Assembly: GCA_035276085.1 (NCBI GenBank)
Contig: DATELY010000011.1
Coordinates: forward strand, 1 to 24,821
Length of the DNA stretch: 24,821 nucleotides
Reading direction: 5' to 3'
Source of the DNA: DATELY01 sp035276085
Lineage (GTDB): Bacteria > Pseudomonadota > Gammaproteobacteria > Steroidobacterales > Steroidobacteraceae
The notes beneath the pieces were generated by a model. The model saw only the letters and a program-made list of their open reading frames with translations. It did no database searches and was not told where the DNA came from. Of the stretch, positions 8,392 through 16,443 are shown piece after piece; position 1 is the first letter of the stretch; each line of letters begins with the position of its first letter. A program made the translations under genes and the position numbers.

Positions 8392-10557
8392 ATGCAAGCT
8401 TTCGGTCCAACGACGATATCGATTTTGGCCCTGGCAACGCTTGTCCCTGCCGCGATCCAGGCGCAAGTTGCGGAGCCGGCCACGAATACCGCTTCCGCGA
8501 ACAGCGATCAGGCGGGTGCTTCAGGTCTGGATGAAATCGTCGTCACAGCGCAACGTCGGGGCGAGAGCCTGCAGGATGTGCCCATCTCCGTGAACGCCGT
8601 GACGGGAGCGCAACTGGAACAGCGAGGCATTTCCAACATCAACTCACTGTCTGCCACAGTTCCCGCGCTCGAGGTGCCTCGTACCGGCTCCGCGAGTACT
8701 CCGTTTCTGCGTGGCGTGGGATCCAATGCGGCCAACCCGAATGACGAGCCTTCCGTTGCAATGTACGTGGACGGTGTATACATCGCGGCGCCTTTCGCCA
8801 ACCTGTTCAGCTTCAACAACGTCGATCGGGTCGAAGTACTGAAAGGCCCGCAAGGAACACTGTTCGGTCGCAACGCAACCGGCGGCGTGATCCAGGTCAT
8901 CACGCGCGAACCACAGCACGCACCGTCAGGGCAGGCGAGCGTCGGATACGGCAACTACGACACCATCTCCGGCGACTTCTATGGCACCACCGGCATCACC
9001 GATGCCATCGCTGCCGATCTGGCCATTGCGACGAAGGATCAGCGGGACGGGTGGGGACGCAACGCGACGCTCGACAAGGATACGTTCAAGGGCCGCGAGG
9101 TCTCGGCGCGCTCGAAGTGGTCGATCGAGGCGGGGGATGCGACTCGCGTCGTCGTTTCCGGCGACTACGCAAAGAGCCATAACAGCTTTACGGACTATCA
9201 ACTTCCCGATGGGGTCATTGGGTTGGACGGCCAGCCGGCTCAAAACGGCCGATACGAGACGCACAACAATACGTCTCCGCTCGTGGAAGCAAAGCAGTAC
9301 GGCGGTTCTGTCCGGGTGGACCATTCCTTCGCCGCGATGAACTTCGTGAGCATCAGCTCATATCGGCATAGCGACGGTCAGTTCAACGAAGATCCCGACG
9401 CCACACCGGTGTCGGTACTGCCGGCGTTCCTGAGTCAGAAAGCGGTCAACTGGACACAGGAATTCCAGCTTGCATCGCCTGAGGACGCTGCCTTCAGCTG
9501 GCTCGTAGGCGCGTTCTATTATCACGGTGCATCGGAATACAACCCGGGGCGGCTCATGGGACTTTCAGTGGCACCAGCCACCGCGCTCGATCAATTCGGC
9601 AAGCAGACAACCGATTCTGCTTCGCTGTACGGGCAAACCACCGTTCCCGTGCTCGATAGCAGTCGCCTTACCGTCGGCCTTAGATACACGACCGAACAGC
9701 AGGACTATGACAGCGCTCTGGAGGTTGATGGGGCGCGCACCGAGTTCGACAAAATCGATCAGAATTTCGACAAGCTCACATGGCGGCTCGCGTTCGATCA
9801 CGATTTCGCGCCCGATGTTCGTGGCTACATCTCCTACAATCGCGGCATCAAGAGCGGCGGATTCGACTTGCTGAGCGTCGGTCAGGAGGTCGGTTACGAT
9901 CCGGAAATCCTGGATGCGTATGAGATCGGGCTCAAGAGCGAGTTGTTCGACCGTCGCCTGCGTATCAACGGCGCTGTTTTCTTCTATGACTACAAAGACA
10001 TCCAGGTGCAATCCATTCGGGGTGTGAGCCTGGTAACGAGCAATGCGGCAGGCGCCGAGATCAAAGGCGTCGATGTGGAGATCCAGGCAGCGCCGGTTCG
10101 ACATCTCATGCTCAATGCCGGCATCGCGTATCTCGATGGCGAATACACGGATTTCCCCGAAGCGATCGGTTATCCCGCTTCGCCATTGGCGGGTCCCCAG
10201 TTCAGCTTCGATGCATCGGGATCCGACACGATTCGGACGCCGAAATTCACCGGCAACGTCGGTTTCACGTATGACCTCGCCTCGTCGATCGGCACGTTCA
10301 CTCTGGGAGCCAACGCCTACTACAACGATGGCTTCTACTGGGACGCGCAGAATCGTTCCAAGCAGGACAGCTACAGCCTGTTCAATGCATCGCTGAGCTG
10401 GGCTCCGCTGGGCGACAGATTCGAAGTAACCTTGTGGGGAAACAACCTGGGAGATGAGCAGTACCTCATCTCAGGGGTTCCGAGCGGCTTCGGTGATCTG
10501 CAGATCCCAGCTGCGCCACGTACCTATGGAGTCACCTTGAATGTCCCGTTCGAGTGA
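8392..10557 (+). CDS. TonB-dependent outer-membrane receptor B (intact)
   Basis: The complete protein has 721 residues. Residues 1 to about 24 form a signal peptide ending at AIQAQ. The TonB box LDEIVVTAQRR is at 46-56. The plug domain contains FLRGVGSN and, at 147-165, VEVLKGPQGTLFGRNATGG. The barrel runs to the end, with GDLQIPAAPRTYGVTLNVPFE at the C-terminus giving a terminal aromatic beta-signal. The ATG at 8392 is preceded by GGGGGG seven bases upstream. Members of this receptor type import siderophores, but in proteobacteria with expanded sets they also import carbohydrates, aromatics, steroids and other bulky compounds. No siderophore genes lie nearby, whereas modifying enzymes follow directly, so a carbon substrate is the better guess. 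It heads an operon, 32 bases before DUF7064-type gene B. It is a paralogue of the interrupted receptor A. Confidence 0.96.
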   Translation: MQAFGPTTISILALATLVPAAIQAQVAEPATNTASANSDQAGASGLDEIVVTAQRRGESLQDVPISVNAVTGAQLEQRGISNINSLSATVPALEVPRTGSASTPFLRGVGSNAANPNDEPSVAMYVDGVYIAAPFANLFSFNNVDRVEVLKGPQGTLFGRNATGGVIQVITREPQHAPSGQASVGYGNYDTISGDFYGTTGITDAIAADLAIATKDQRDGWGRNATLDKDTFKGREVSARSKWSIEAGDATRVVVSGDYAKSHNSFTDYQLPDGVIGLDGQPAQNGRYETHNNTSPLVEAKQYGGSVRVDHSFAAMNFVSISSYRHSDGQFNEDPDATPVSVLPAFLSQKAVNWTQEFQLASPEDAAFSWLVGAFYYHGASEYNPGRLMGLSVAPATALDQFGKQTTDSASLYGQTTVPVLDSSRLTVGLRYTTEQQDYDSALEVDGARTEFDKIDQNFDKLTWRLAFDHDFAPDVRGYISYNRGIKSGGFDLLSVGQEVGYDPEILDAYEIGLKSELFDRRLRINGAVFFYDYKDIQVQSIRGVSLVTSNAAGAEIKGVDVEIQAAPVRHLMLNAGIAYLDGEYTDFPEAIGYPASPLAGPQFSFDASGSDTIRTPKFTGNVGFTYDLASSIGTFTLGANAYYNDGFYWDAQNRSKQDSYSLFNASLSWAPLGDRFEVTLWGNNLGDEQYLISGVPSGFGDLQIPAAPRTYGVTLNVPFE

Positions 10558-10589
10558 GTCGTTACCCGATCTGACGCGGGAGAGACCTT

Positions 10590-11624
10590 ATGCCCACCGA
10601 TGCGAATGACACCATGGCCGATGAGGGCCTCAAGGTGGAGTGGCTGCAAAGCAAACACGAAGGCTTCGGCACGAGCTCGCCTGCGGACGAGCTATTGCAT
10701 GGTCCCGGCGGCAGTACCCGTCATGACGTATGCGAGACGTGGTGGTTCGAAGCGCTCGTGCCCGAGCGCGGGTTGGTCGCGAGCTTCTATGTGGCCATGC
10801 GGCCCAATCTGAATGTGTGCTCGGCGGGCGCCTGGATCTGGCGCGGCCACCAGCGCTTTCAAGTGATGGCCGAGCATCTCAACTATCAAATCTATGTGCC
10901 CATGCCGAAGGTCAGTCCACAGGGCCTGCACATCCCCCAGGTGGGACTGCGCATCGACTTTGTCGATCCGCTGCAGCGGAACCTGGTTCGCTATGAGTCA
11001 CCTGATGGATCGGTCGCTGCCGATCTCACCATCGATGCGCTGTTTCCGATCGTGATGCGGTCCAATGGTAAGCACTTCGAAGGTGCCACACGCGTGAAGG
11101 GGACCTTGCGGCTCGGCAAGGAGGTCATTTCGGTGGACAGCCATGGCTTTCGCGATCGCTCCTGGGGTGAGTCCCGCCCGGAGATCGCCGTCGTGCATCC
11201 ACCCATCGGTTGGTTGTGCGGTGTGGTCGGCGACGGACGCTGCGCCTTCAATTTGAGCGGTTTGGACGATCCCAGGGATGCAGAGTGGTCAGGCGTATAT
11301 CCCGTCTCGAGCGAGCAGACCTTCTACGACGGCTGGATTATCCTCGACGGGGAATTGCGGAAAGTGGTCAAGATGCGCAAGCGGACGCAACGCAACCCCG
11401 CCGATCTGATGGCACCTGTGCACGTGGACGTCGAGTTCGAGGACGATCGTGGTCAGACACATCGGCTCACGGGATCACCATCCACCAGCATCCGCGTGCA
11501 TGTGTGGCCCAACAACCTCGGCTGGTTCGGCCTGACGGAATGGACGCTCGACGGAATGAAGGGGTGGGGTGAATGCCAGGACTACTCCTGGGCCGACTAT
11601 CACAAGCGATTCTCGAAGGTGTGA
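10590..11624 (+). CDS. DUF7064/AttH-CrtC-like lipocalin-type protein B (uncharacterised)
   Basis: This 344-residue protein has no signal peptide. The ATG at 10590 follows GGGAGAG closely. The family landmark is FRDRSWG at 187-193. It is preceded by an N-terminal beta-rich half (WWFEALVPERGLVASFYVAMRP region) and followed by a C-terminal half ending in GWGECQDYSWADYHKRF. It is shorter than paralogue A (414 residues) and differs in the motif (Arg190 where A has His182). If His has a catalytic role, the two proteins may not do the same job. The stop overlaps the GTG of the following kinase gene in a GTGA arrangement, implying coupled translation and related function. The likely role is binding or modifying a hydrophobic ligand, by analogy with two-domain lipocalin-like proteins. 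This is not demonstrated. Confidence 0.85.
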   Translation: MPTDANDTMADEGLKVEWLQSKHEGFGTSSPADELLHGPGGSTRHDVCETWWFEALVPERGLVASFYVAMRPNLNVCSAGAWIWRGHQRFQVMAEHLNYQIYVPMPKVSPQGLHIPQVGLRIDFVDPLQRNLVRYESPDGSVAADLTIDALFPIVMRSNGKHFEGATRVKGTLRLGKEVISVDSHGFRDRSWGESRPEIAVVHPPIGWLCGVVGDGRCAFNLSGLDDPRDAEWSGVYPVSSEQTFYDGWIILDGELRKVVKMRKRTQRNPADLMAPVHVDVEFEDDRGQTHRLTGSPSTSIRVHVWPNNLGWFGLTEWTLDGMKGWGECQDYSWADYHKRFSKV

Positions 11625-13078
11625 GTCAAGCGCCAATCACTGTCATGAGCAGCGCGACGTTCCGATCGGTCGGGCCGCTGGGCGAGCCAGCGACCGTGGA
11701 GTTCCTGCGTATTCTGCGGCGCGAGTTCGCCCAGTCGCTGGCACCCGAGCTGGTGACGGATCGGTCGAAAGTGCTGCTGAACATGTCGCTGTCGCTGCTC
11801 GATTACCTGATTCTGCGCGAGGGTGGCCTGGACGCGTTGACCGCCCGACGTCAGGACAGCGTGCGACGTGCACTGGAAGCCCTCGGATACAGTGGCACAC
11901 CGGCAGGCGAAGCATCCCTGCAACTGCTCGAAGAGCAGCTTTCGCGAAAGATCGAAGCGGCGGAGCGAACTGCGGAGGAACGCTCGCGAACGTATGACAT
12001 CTTGCATCGGCTGATGCAGGAAGAGCGGTCTTATCTCGACGCGCTCTCATCTCCCGCACCCCAGGCGCAAGGAGTGCAGCCCGTCAGTTCGGACACGTTC
12101 GCCGAGCGTCTGGGTTGTTACTTGCAGTCGAAGCGACCAGACGGCCTCGCTGTCAACGTGAAATCCGTGGGCAATCCGCAGGGTGGCTATTCCAAAGATG
12201 TCTTCGTGGTCGAGCTCGACGGTCCTGGGCGACTCGCCGACCGAGTCGTGATCCGATGCGATCGTCCATTGGGCCCGCTCGAAAGCTCGGTCAGCTCTGA
12301 GTACGCAGTCCTCAAGGCAGCAGCGGCAGCTGATGTGCCCGTTGCAAAGCCGTTACTGCTGGAGCCCGATCCGTCGATTCTCGGTGCTCCATTTCTGGTG
12401 CTCGAGTTCGTCGAAGGAAAACCGTCCGGCGACTTCATGCGCAATGTCAGTGGCCAGGACCCGCGGACGATATTCCGCCAGCTCGCGCAAGTGCTCGCCC
12501 GCATCCATGCCATCGATCCTGCCACGGCAGATATTCCGCGCAGCGAGCTCGAACGTCCACTGCATGAGCACATTCGCAACCTGCTTGACCGCTTCGAAGA
12601 GCAGTGGCGTCGTCGACGCTCCGAGCCATCGCCCGTGCTCGCAGCGGCGCTGGCCTGGATGCGAGCGAACATGCCCGTGGGCGGCGGGCAGCCGGTCATC
12701 GTCCATGCCGATCCCACAACTCGAAACCTGTTGCTCGAAGGTGGAAAAATCAGCGCGCTGCTCGATTGGGAAACCTGGCACGTCGGGGATCCCGCAGAGG
12801 ATCTCGCTTACTGCAAGGATGAAATAGCCGGCCAGATGGACTGGCAGGAGTTCCGCGAGACCTACACAGCTGCTGGCGGCCGGGACGTTGCCGAGGAGCG
12901 CGTCCAGTACTGGATGATGTGGAAATACTTGTTCGGCTCGATCTCGAGCACGTCCATGATGCAGGGCATCGGCGTCGATCCCGGAACCGATCTGCGGACA
13001 GCCTTCGGTGCCGTGTACTTCACCTCGTATTGCGTCGGCAGGGTGGCCGATCTGCTCTCGAAGACCTCCAAGACATAG
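11621..13078 (+). CDS. APH-type phosphotransferase (kinase) B with N-terminal helical domain
   Basis: GTG 11621 overlaps the preceding stop (GTGA), with GAAGG just upstream, giving 485 residues. An ATG at 11645 is a weaker alternative. Residues 1 to about 145 form an Arg/Leu-rich helical domain not found in kinase A. It resembles the small DUF6285-like proteins that accompany such kinases (tentative). The kinase follows: VVIRCDRP, where the usual Lys position is Arg as in ACAD10-like kinases, then FLVLEFVEG, the catalytic loop HADPTTRN at 362-369 (Asp364, Asn369), and DWE at 382-384. Known relatives include the kinase domains of ACAD10/ACAD11 and LvaA, which phosphorylate 4-hydroxyacyl-CoAs. 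That makes phosphorylation of a hydroxylated acyl-CoA or alcohol plausible. It sits in the receptor B operon and is followed by a membrane protein gene. Confidence 0.9.
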   Translation: MSQAPITVMSSATFRSVGPLGEPATVEFLRILRREFAQSLAPELVTDRSKVLLNMSLSLLDYLILREGGLDALTARRQDSVRRALEALGYSGTPAGEASLQLLEEQLSRKIEAAERTAEERSRTYDILHRLMQEERSYLDALSSPAPQAQGVQPVSSDTFAERLGCYLQSKRPDGLAVNVKSVGNPQGGYSKDVFVVELDGPGRLADRVVIRCDRPLGPLESSVSSEYAVLKAAAAADVPVAKPLLLEPDPSILGAPFLVLEFVEGKPSGDFMRNVSGQDPRTIFRQLAQVLARIHAIDPATADIPRSELERPLHEHIRNLLDRFEEQWRRRRSEPSPVLAAALAWMRANMPVGGGQPVIVHADPTTRNLLLEGGKISALLDWETWHVGDPAEDLAYCKDEIAGQMDWQEFRETYTAAGGRDVAEERVQYWMMWKYLFGSISSTSMMQGIGVDPGTDLRTAFGAVYFTSYCVGRVADLLSKTSKT

Positions 13079-13185
13079 AAGACCTACGGCGACTTACGAG
13101 CGAGTCAGAGCCGGAGGCTGGTTGCTTGACAGCCTGCCACCCTCTGACCTGCGGTGAAGTGCAAAGATCTACGCTGAGAAACAAC

Positions 13186-13917
13186 GTGACAGACTCTCTG
13201 ACCCTTCGTTATCAACGATTCTGCATCTTTTCGGGTGTCGCCTTCGCGGTCTTGTTTTTCTTTGCGTTGTATCCGGTCGCAGGATTCATCCCGCCACCTT
13301 CGCCCATGCTGAGCGGAGAACAACTCATCGACTTGTACCGCGATCGGTTCGCATGGGTGAAGCTGGCGATGCCGATCGGTATCGTTGCGGCAGGCTTCTC
13401 CATTCCGTGGAACGCGCTGATCGCCGCGCACATCGCCCGCATCGAACTGCGGCACAGTGCCATGCCGATGCTGGCAATCACGTCCTTCGGCGCCGGCATC
13501 GTCAACACCGTCCTGTTCTTCCTCCCGTTCATTTTCTGGTCCGCGGGATACTTCCGCATCGACCGCAACCCCGAATTGGTGCTGCTCATCTCCGACCTGT
13601 CCTGGTTGGAGGTTGTGATGGTCGTCACTCCCGCATGTATCCAGTGCGTGACCATTGCGCTGGCGGGCTTCATGGATCGAGACCAAAACCCGGTATTCCC
13701 GCGCTGGAGTTGCTTTGCAGTGTTGTGGGTCGGGGTCCTGCTCCTGCCCGGCATCATGGGAATCTTCTTCTTCCAGGGACCTTTCGCTTTCAACGGACTC
13801 ATCGTGTTCTGGCTGGTCGCGGCTGCGTTCGCGGCCGAGATCGGCGTGCTTGCCTTTGTGATCTACAGACACCGATCTCCGCTCTTTCCAACAAGCAAGC
13901 ACCGATTTCTGGATTGA
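13186..13917 (+). CDS. Polytopic membrane protein (uncharacterised)
   Basis: This protein of about 243 residues has five or six hydrophobic segments, roughly FCIFSGVAFAVLFFFALYPV, KLAMPIGIVAAGFSIPWNAL, ITSFGAGIVNTVLFFLPFIF, VVMVVTPACIQCVTIALAGF, CFAVLWVGVLLLPGIMGIFF and FWLVAAAFAAEIGVLAFVIY. It ends in a positively charged tail. I chose GTG 13186 (GAGA six bases upstream), which puts the first membrane segment near the N-terminus. TTG 13126, with GGAGG eight bases upstream, would add 20 residues and cannot be excluded. The charge pattern and loops match no transporter I recognise. It lies 107 bases after kinase B on the same strand and probably belongs to the receptor B operon. It could help move a substrate or product across the inner membrane, but this is only context. 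Confidence 0.8.
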   Translation: MTDSLTLRYQRFCIFSGVAFAVLFFFALYPVAGFIPPPSPMLSGEQLIDLYRDRFAWVKLAMPIGIVAAGFSIPWNALIAAHIARIELRHSAMPMLAITSFGAGIVNTVLFFLPFIFWSAGYFRIDRNPELVLLISDLSWLEVVMVVTPACIQCVTIALAGFMDRDQNPVFPRWSCFAVLWVGVLLLPGIMGIFFFQGPFAFNGLIVFWLVAAAFAAEIGVLAFVIYRHRSPLFPTSKHRFLD

Positions 13918-14007
13918 CTATAGAACCTGTCCATTTCTGGCACTAAACTCACGCCGGGTTGGTAGCGCTCGCTGGCAAAGGGCTCCCCCGCCTCCAGAGG
14001 TTCCAGG

Positions 14008-14670
14008 ATGTCAGGCTGTCAACGTTGGTCTCTCGATGAACTCCAGGTCCTGGTGCCTGACGCGCGGCAACCACTAGGTCTGACCCAGGCCGGCTCCAGA
14101 TGGGGCGATCTCACGTTGGCGCAAAGACAGCGCGAGCGTCGCGCGATGATCCTGTCTTTGGCACGAACCCAGATCGACGAAGGCTACCCCGAGATCGATG
14201 TCCGCGACCTTGCCGAGCGTTCTCAGCTGTGTAGGCAGACGATTTACAACCTTGTTGGTGGCAAGGATGAAATACTCGCCGCAGCGGTGGATGAACATTA
14301 CAAAGCCATCCTTTCCGCGCTCGACATGCCCGCTGCCGGAGCACACGTTTTTGATCTGATGGCGGACGTCTTGTGGATCATGCCAATGAAGAATCCCTGC
14401 TACATCAAGGCGCTTCTCCGACGGTATTTCCAACACGGGGACAGCGTGCACCGCGTGATTCGCAGTCGCATTCAGGAGGCCTGCTCCAACGGCATGCAGC
14501 GATACCTCGGACAGCACAGTCGGAGCGCTGTGGCGACCAATCAGCTGGCGGAAAAAATGCTTGCGCTGGTTGCGATAAGCTCATTTGACTGGATGCATGA
14601 GCGAGCGACACTCACGGAACTGCGTGACCGGTTGTCCAGCGACTTCAATTTCGTGCTCGGCAACCTATGA
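14008..14670 (+). CDS. TetR/AcrR-family transcriptional regulator 1
   Basis: This protein has 220 residues. The ATG at 14008 follows AGAGG with seven bases between. The DNA-binding helix-turn-helix covers about 64-85: VRDLAERSQLCRQTIYNLVG followed by KDEIL, the usual start of helix 4. The remainder is a helical ligand-binding domain. The N-terminus is longer than usual, with about 40 residues before the first HTH-domain helix (RQRERRAMILSLA). The gene follows the receptor B operon on the same strand after a 90-base gap. It ends 19 bases from the convergent ABM gene, and no terminator hairpin is visible between them. It may respond to the cluster's substrate and control receptor B or its neighbours. 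The target is not shown by the sequence. Confidence 0.9.
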   Translation: MSGCQRWSLDELQVLVPDARQPLGLTQAGSRWGDLTLAQRQRERRAMILSLARTQIDEGYPEIDVRDLAERSQLCRQTIYNLVGGKDEILAAAVDEHYKAILSALDMPAAGAHVFDLMADVLWIMPMKNPCYIKALLRRYFQHGDSVHRVIRSRIQEACSNGMQRYLGQHSRSAVATNQLAEKMLALVAISSFDWMHERATLTELRDRLSSDFNFVLGNL

Positions 14671-14689
14671 CCTGTCCTGGCCGCGATCC

Positions 14690-15091
14690 CTAAACGAATC
14701 GGGGTGTCATTGAGCCGAGGTCCGGGTAATAGCGTGGGCTGGCATTGCCCCGAGGATAGCGCCCGCTCTCGACCGGACGCAGGCTGAAGAAGGTGCCGTC
14801 GCTGCCGACCGTATTCAGATGCTCGACCTCGAGCGGCCGATCGCAGCAGGCGCTCAGGCTGCGAATGGCTTCGTGGAAGATGGGAGAAGAGCGAAGCTCG
14901 TTCATGACCTGTTCGCTGTTCCACTTTTCGATGAACACCACGGCACCTTCGCGCGACATCGTCGGCAGCAGCACGCTGTTGGAGGCCACCATCGCTGGTG
15001 TCAGAGCATCTTTCAGACCGCCGACGATCCGGAAGAACTCATCGCGGTGCTCAGCACGTGGATACCAGCGGGCGATGATGACGATGGACAT
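14690..15091 (-). CDS. ABM-fold (antibiotic biosynthesis monooxygenase-like) protein
   Basis: The frame is open to 15379, but ATG 15091 has GAGGAG eight bases upstream and begins MSIVIIARWYPR, a typical first strand of the dimeric alpha-beta barrel, so I start there (133 residues). VVFIEKW and LEVEHLNTV are the other strands, and between them lies the helix with SPIFHEAIRSLSA. The family includes small quinone-forming monooxygenases, haem-degrading enzymes and many proteins of unknown role. The roughly 35-residue tail rich in Arg, Pro and Tyr is unusual. The gene is the last of the minus-strand operon, 28 bases after DUF1254-type gene B. A cofactor-free oxygenation or a binding role in the pathway is possible but not proven. 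Confidence 0.85.
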   Translation of the reverse strand: MSIVIIARWYPRAEHRDEFFRIVGGLKDALTPAMVASNSVLLPTMSREGAVVFIEKWNSEQVMNELRSSPIFHEAIRSLSACCDRPLEVEHLNTVGSDGTFFSLRPVESGRYPRGNASPRYYPDLGSMTPRFV

Positions 15092-15119
15092 GATCGATTC
15101 TCCTCGTGGGTTTGCTTTG

Positions 15120-16442
15120 TCACCACAGCACGCGCCACTGCAATTGCGCGCGTCGCTCGCGGATGACTTGTTCGCGTTGTGACGCGGTGACCTGCGGCGT
15201 ATCGCGAGGAAGATGATTGCGGAGCTCCGCGAGTGGAACCTTGCGAACCTTCGGAATCGGATTCTCGCTGCAGTCCGTCCAGCGACCTTGCATCGCTCCT
15301 GTCGGATAGCCGCTCGTGTCCAGCCAGTTGGGGACGCCAGGATCCTTGGCAGAGATGACTGCGCGGAACACGCCGTCACTGTCGATGTGCGCCTGAGCGC
15401 CGTTGATGCTGCTGTGCCGGTTGTACCAATCCGTGGTCTCGTACAGGTCGTTCGTCAGGATCACGGACCAGTAGTGGCACTGCTCCGGGATCTTGGTTTC
15501 GAAGATCAGCGCTTCGTCGGCCGAGAGCGCGTAAGCACCTTCGTAATAGAACTGCCCGATGAGCCCGCCCACCTTCGAAAGCGTGGCGCCACCCACGTTC
15601 CATTCCTTGAGCGCATTGACGGTGCCCTCGCGACGCAAGCCCTCCACGTGATCGGCGAGCACGAGCGCGGTGTTACCGGTCAACGCCGCCAAACCGCGAA
15701 GTCGTTGCTCTAGATCGGTTGCAGAGGGGCGCGAGCGCGCGACCGGTATGTCCAAGCGTTCGATGGCAAGTGTTGGATCGCGCTCAGTGGACCAGTCGTA
15801 TGCGACGAGACGCAGCAGCAGCGCGTGAGCGCGCGGGTTCAGCTCCCACCAATCGCCTGTGTGTCCCTTCGGTTTCGACGGACTCAGGACGACATCGAAA
15901 CGGCCATCGCGATCGACTCGAAGCGTGTTGAAGTCGTTGAAGGTCAGCACGCCGATACCGGGATTCACTTTGCCGGTTTCTTCGGGAAGCGTGTAAACCT
16001 GTGCCATCTTGAAGATGCGTAGCGATCCACGGTCGCCTCGTATGCGATACGTGCCCCCGGGTGCGATGACTGCCTTCTTATAGATCGTGTCCGCGTTGGG
16101 TTGCAGCACGTTCAAGGTGGCGCCGATCCAGGGCAGAAACAGCGGATGGTCACCATCGCTGCCGAGTACGTCGAGGGTGCGCGCGGCGAGTGCGCCTAGC
16201 AGCAAGCGTCCGGCTTCTTGTTGCATCTGCGGATCGTCACGCACCCGTTCGGGCAACTTCAGCAACAGCGCCTGACCCAAACCCTTCAACTCATCGGCGA
16301 AGGATTCCCAGGCAGGGAAGCTCACGGCGGCGGTCTCGGCGGGATGCGGCATGCTGCCTCCTGTATCGTCTGCTGCTGGGCTCATGGCGGGGAAGGCGAC
16401 CAGCGCGCATCCAAGCAGCAGTGGCGCGATCTTTTCACTCAC
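15120..16442 (-). CDS. DUF1254/DUF1214-like protein B, secreted form
   Basis: I start at GTG 16442. It yields a clear signal peptide (VSEKIAPLLLGCALVAFPAM, then SPAA) and overlaps the region of the sulfotransferase stop, with GGGAGAG a short distance upstream. The protein has 440 residues. An N-terminal DUF1254-like part has LPWIGATLNVLQPNADTIY and TYRIRGDRGSLRIFKMAQVY. A C-terminal DUF1214-like part has CHYWSVILTND and, from residue 367, DPGVPNWLDTSGYPTGAM, then VRKVPLAELRNHLP. It is homologous along its C-terminal part to the protein at 5177-6421, which lacks a signal peptide, so one paralogue is periplasmic or lipid-facing and the other cytoplasmic. The family's biochemistry is unknown. 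In the operon it lies between sulfotransferase B and the ABM protein. Confidence 0.88.
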   Translation of the reverse strand: MSEKIAPLLLGCALVAFPAMSPAADDTGGSMPHPAETAAVSFPAWESFADELKGLGQALLLKLPERVRDDPQMQQEAGRLLLGALAARTLDVLGSDGDHPLFLPWIGATLNVLQPNADTIYKKAVIAPGGTYRIRGDRGSLRIFKMAQVYTLPEETGKVNPGIGVLTFNDFNTLRVDRDGRFDVVLSPSKPKGHTGDWWELNPRAHALLLRLVAYDWSTERDPTLAIERLDIPVARSRPSATDLEQRLRGLAALTGNTALVLADHVEGLRREGTVNALKEWNVGGATLSKVGGLIGQFYYEGAYALSADEALIFETKIPEQCHYWSVILTNDLYETTDWYNRHSSINGAQAHIDSDGVFRAVISAKDPGVPNWLDTSGYPTGAMQGRWTDCSENPIPKVRKVPLAELRNHLPRDTPQVTASQREQVIRERRAQLQWRVLW

Positions 16443-16443
16443 A

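Noticed and set aside
308..10557. Siderophore uptake system
   Set aside because: No siderophore synthesis, ferric reductase, ABC importer or FecIR-type regulator lies nearby. The downstream genes encode modifying enzymes.
6461..13078. Aminoglycoside resistance by the two APH-type proteins
   Set aside because: The fold is shared by many small-molecule kinases. The neighbours are receptors, sulfotransferases and lipocalin-like proteins, not resistance or mobile elements.
13105..13902. 265-codon minus-strand frame opposite the membrane protein
   Set aside because: Its highly charged, low-hydrophobicity translation is the expected antisense image of a membrane protein gene.
15092..15379. N-terminal extension of the ABM protein into the DUF1254-type gene
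   Set aside because: It overlaps well-supported coding sequence on the same strand, and ATG 15091 with GAGGAG explains the domain exactly.
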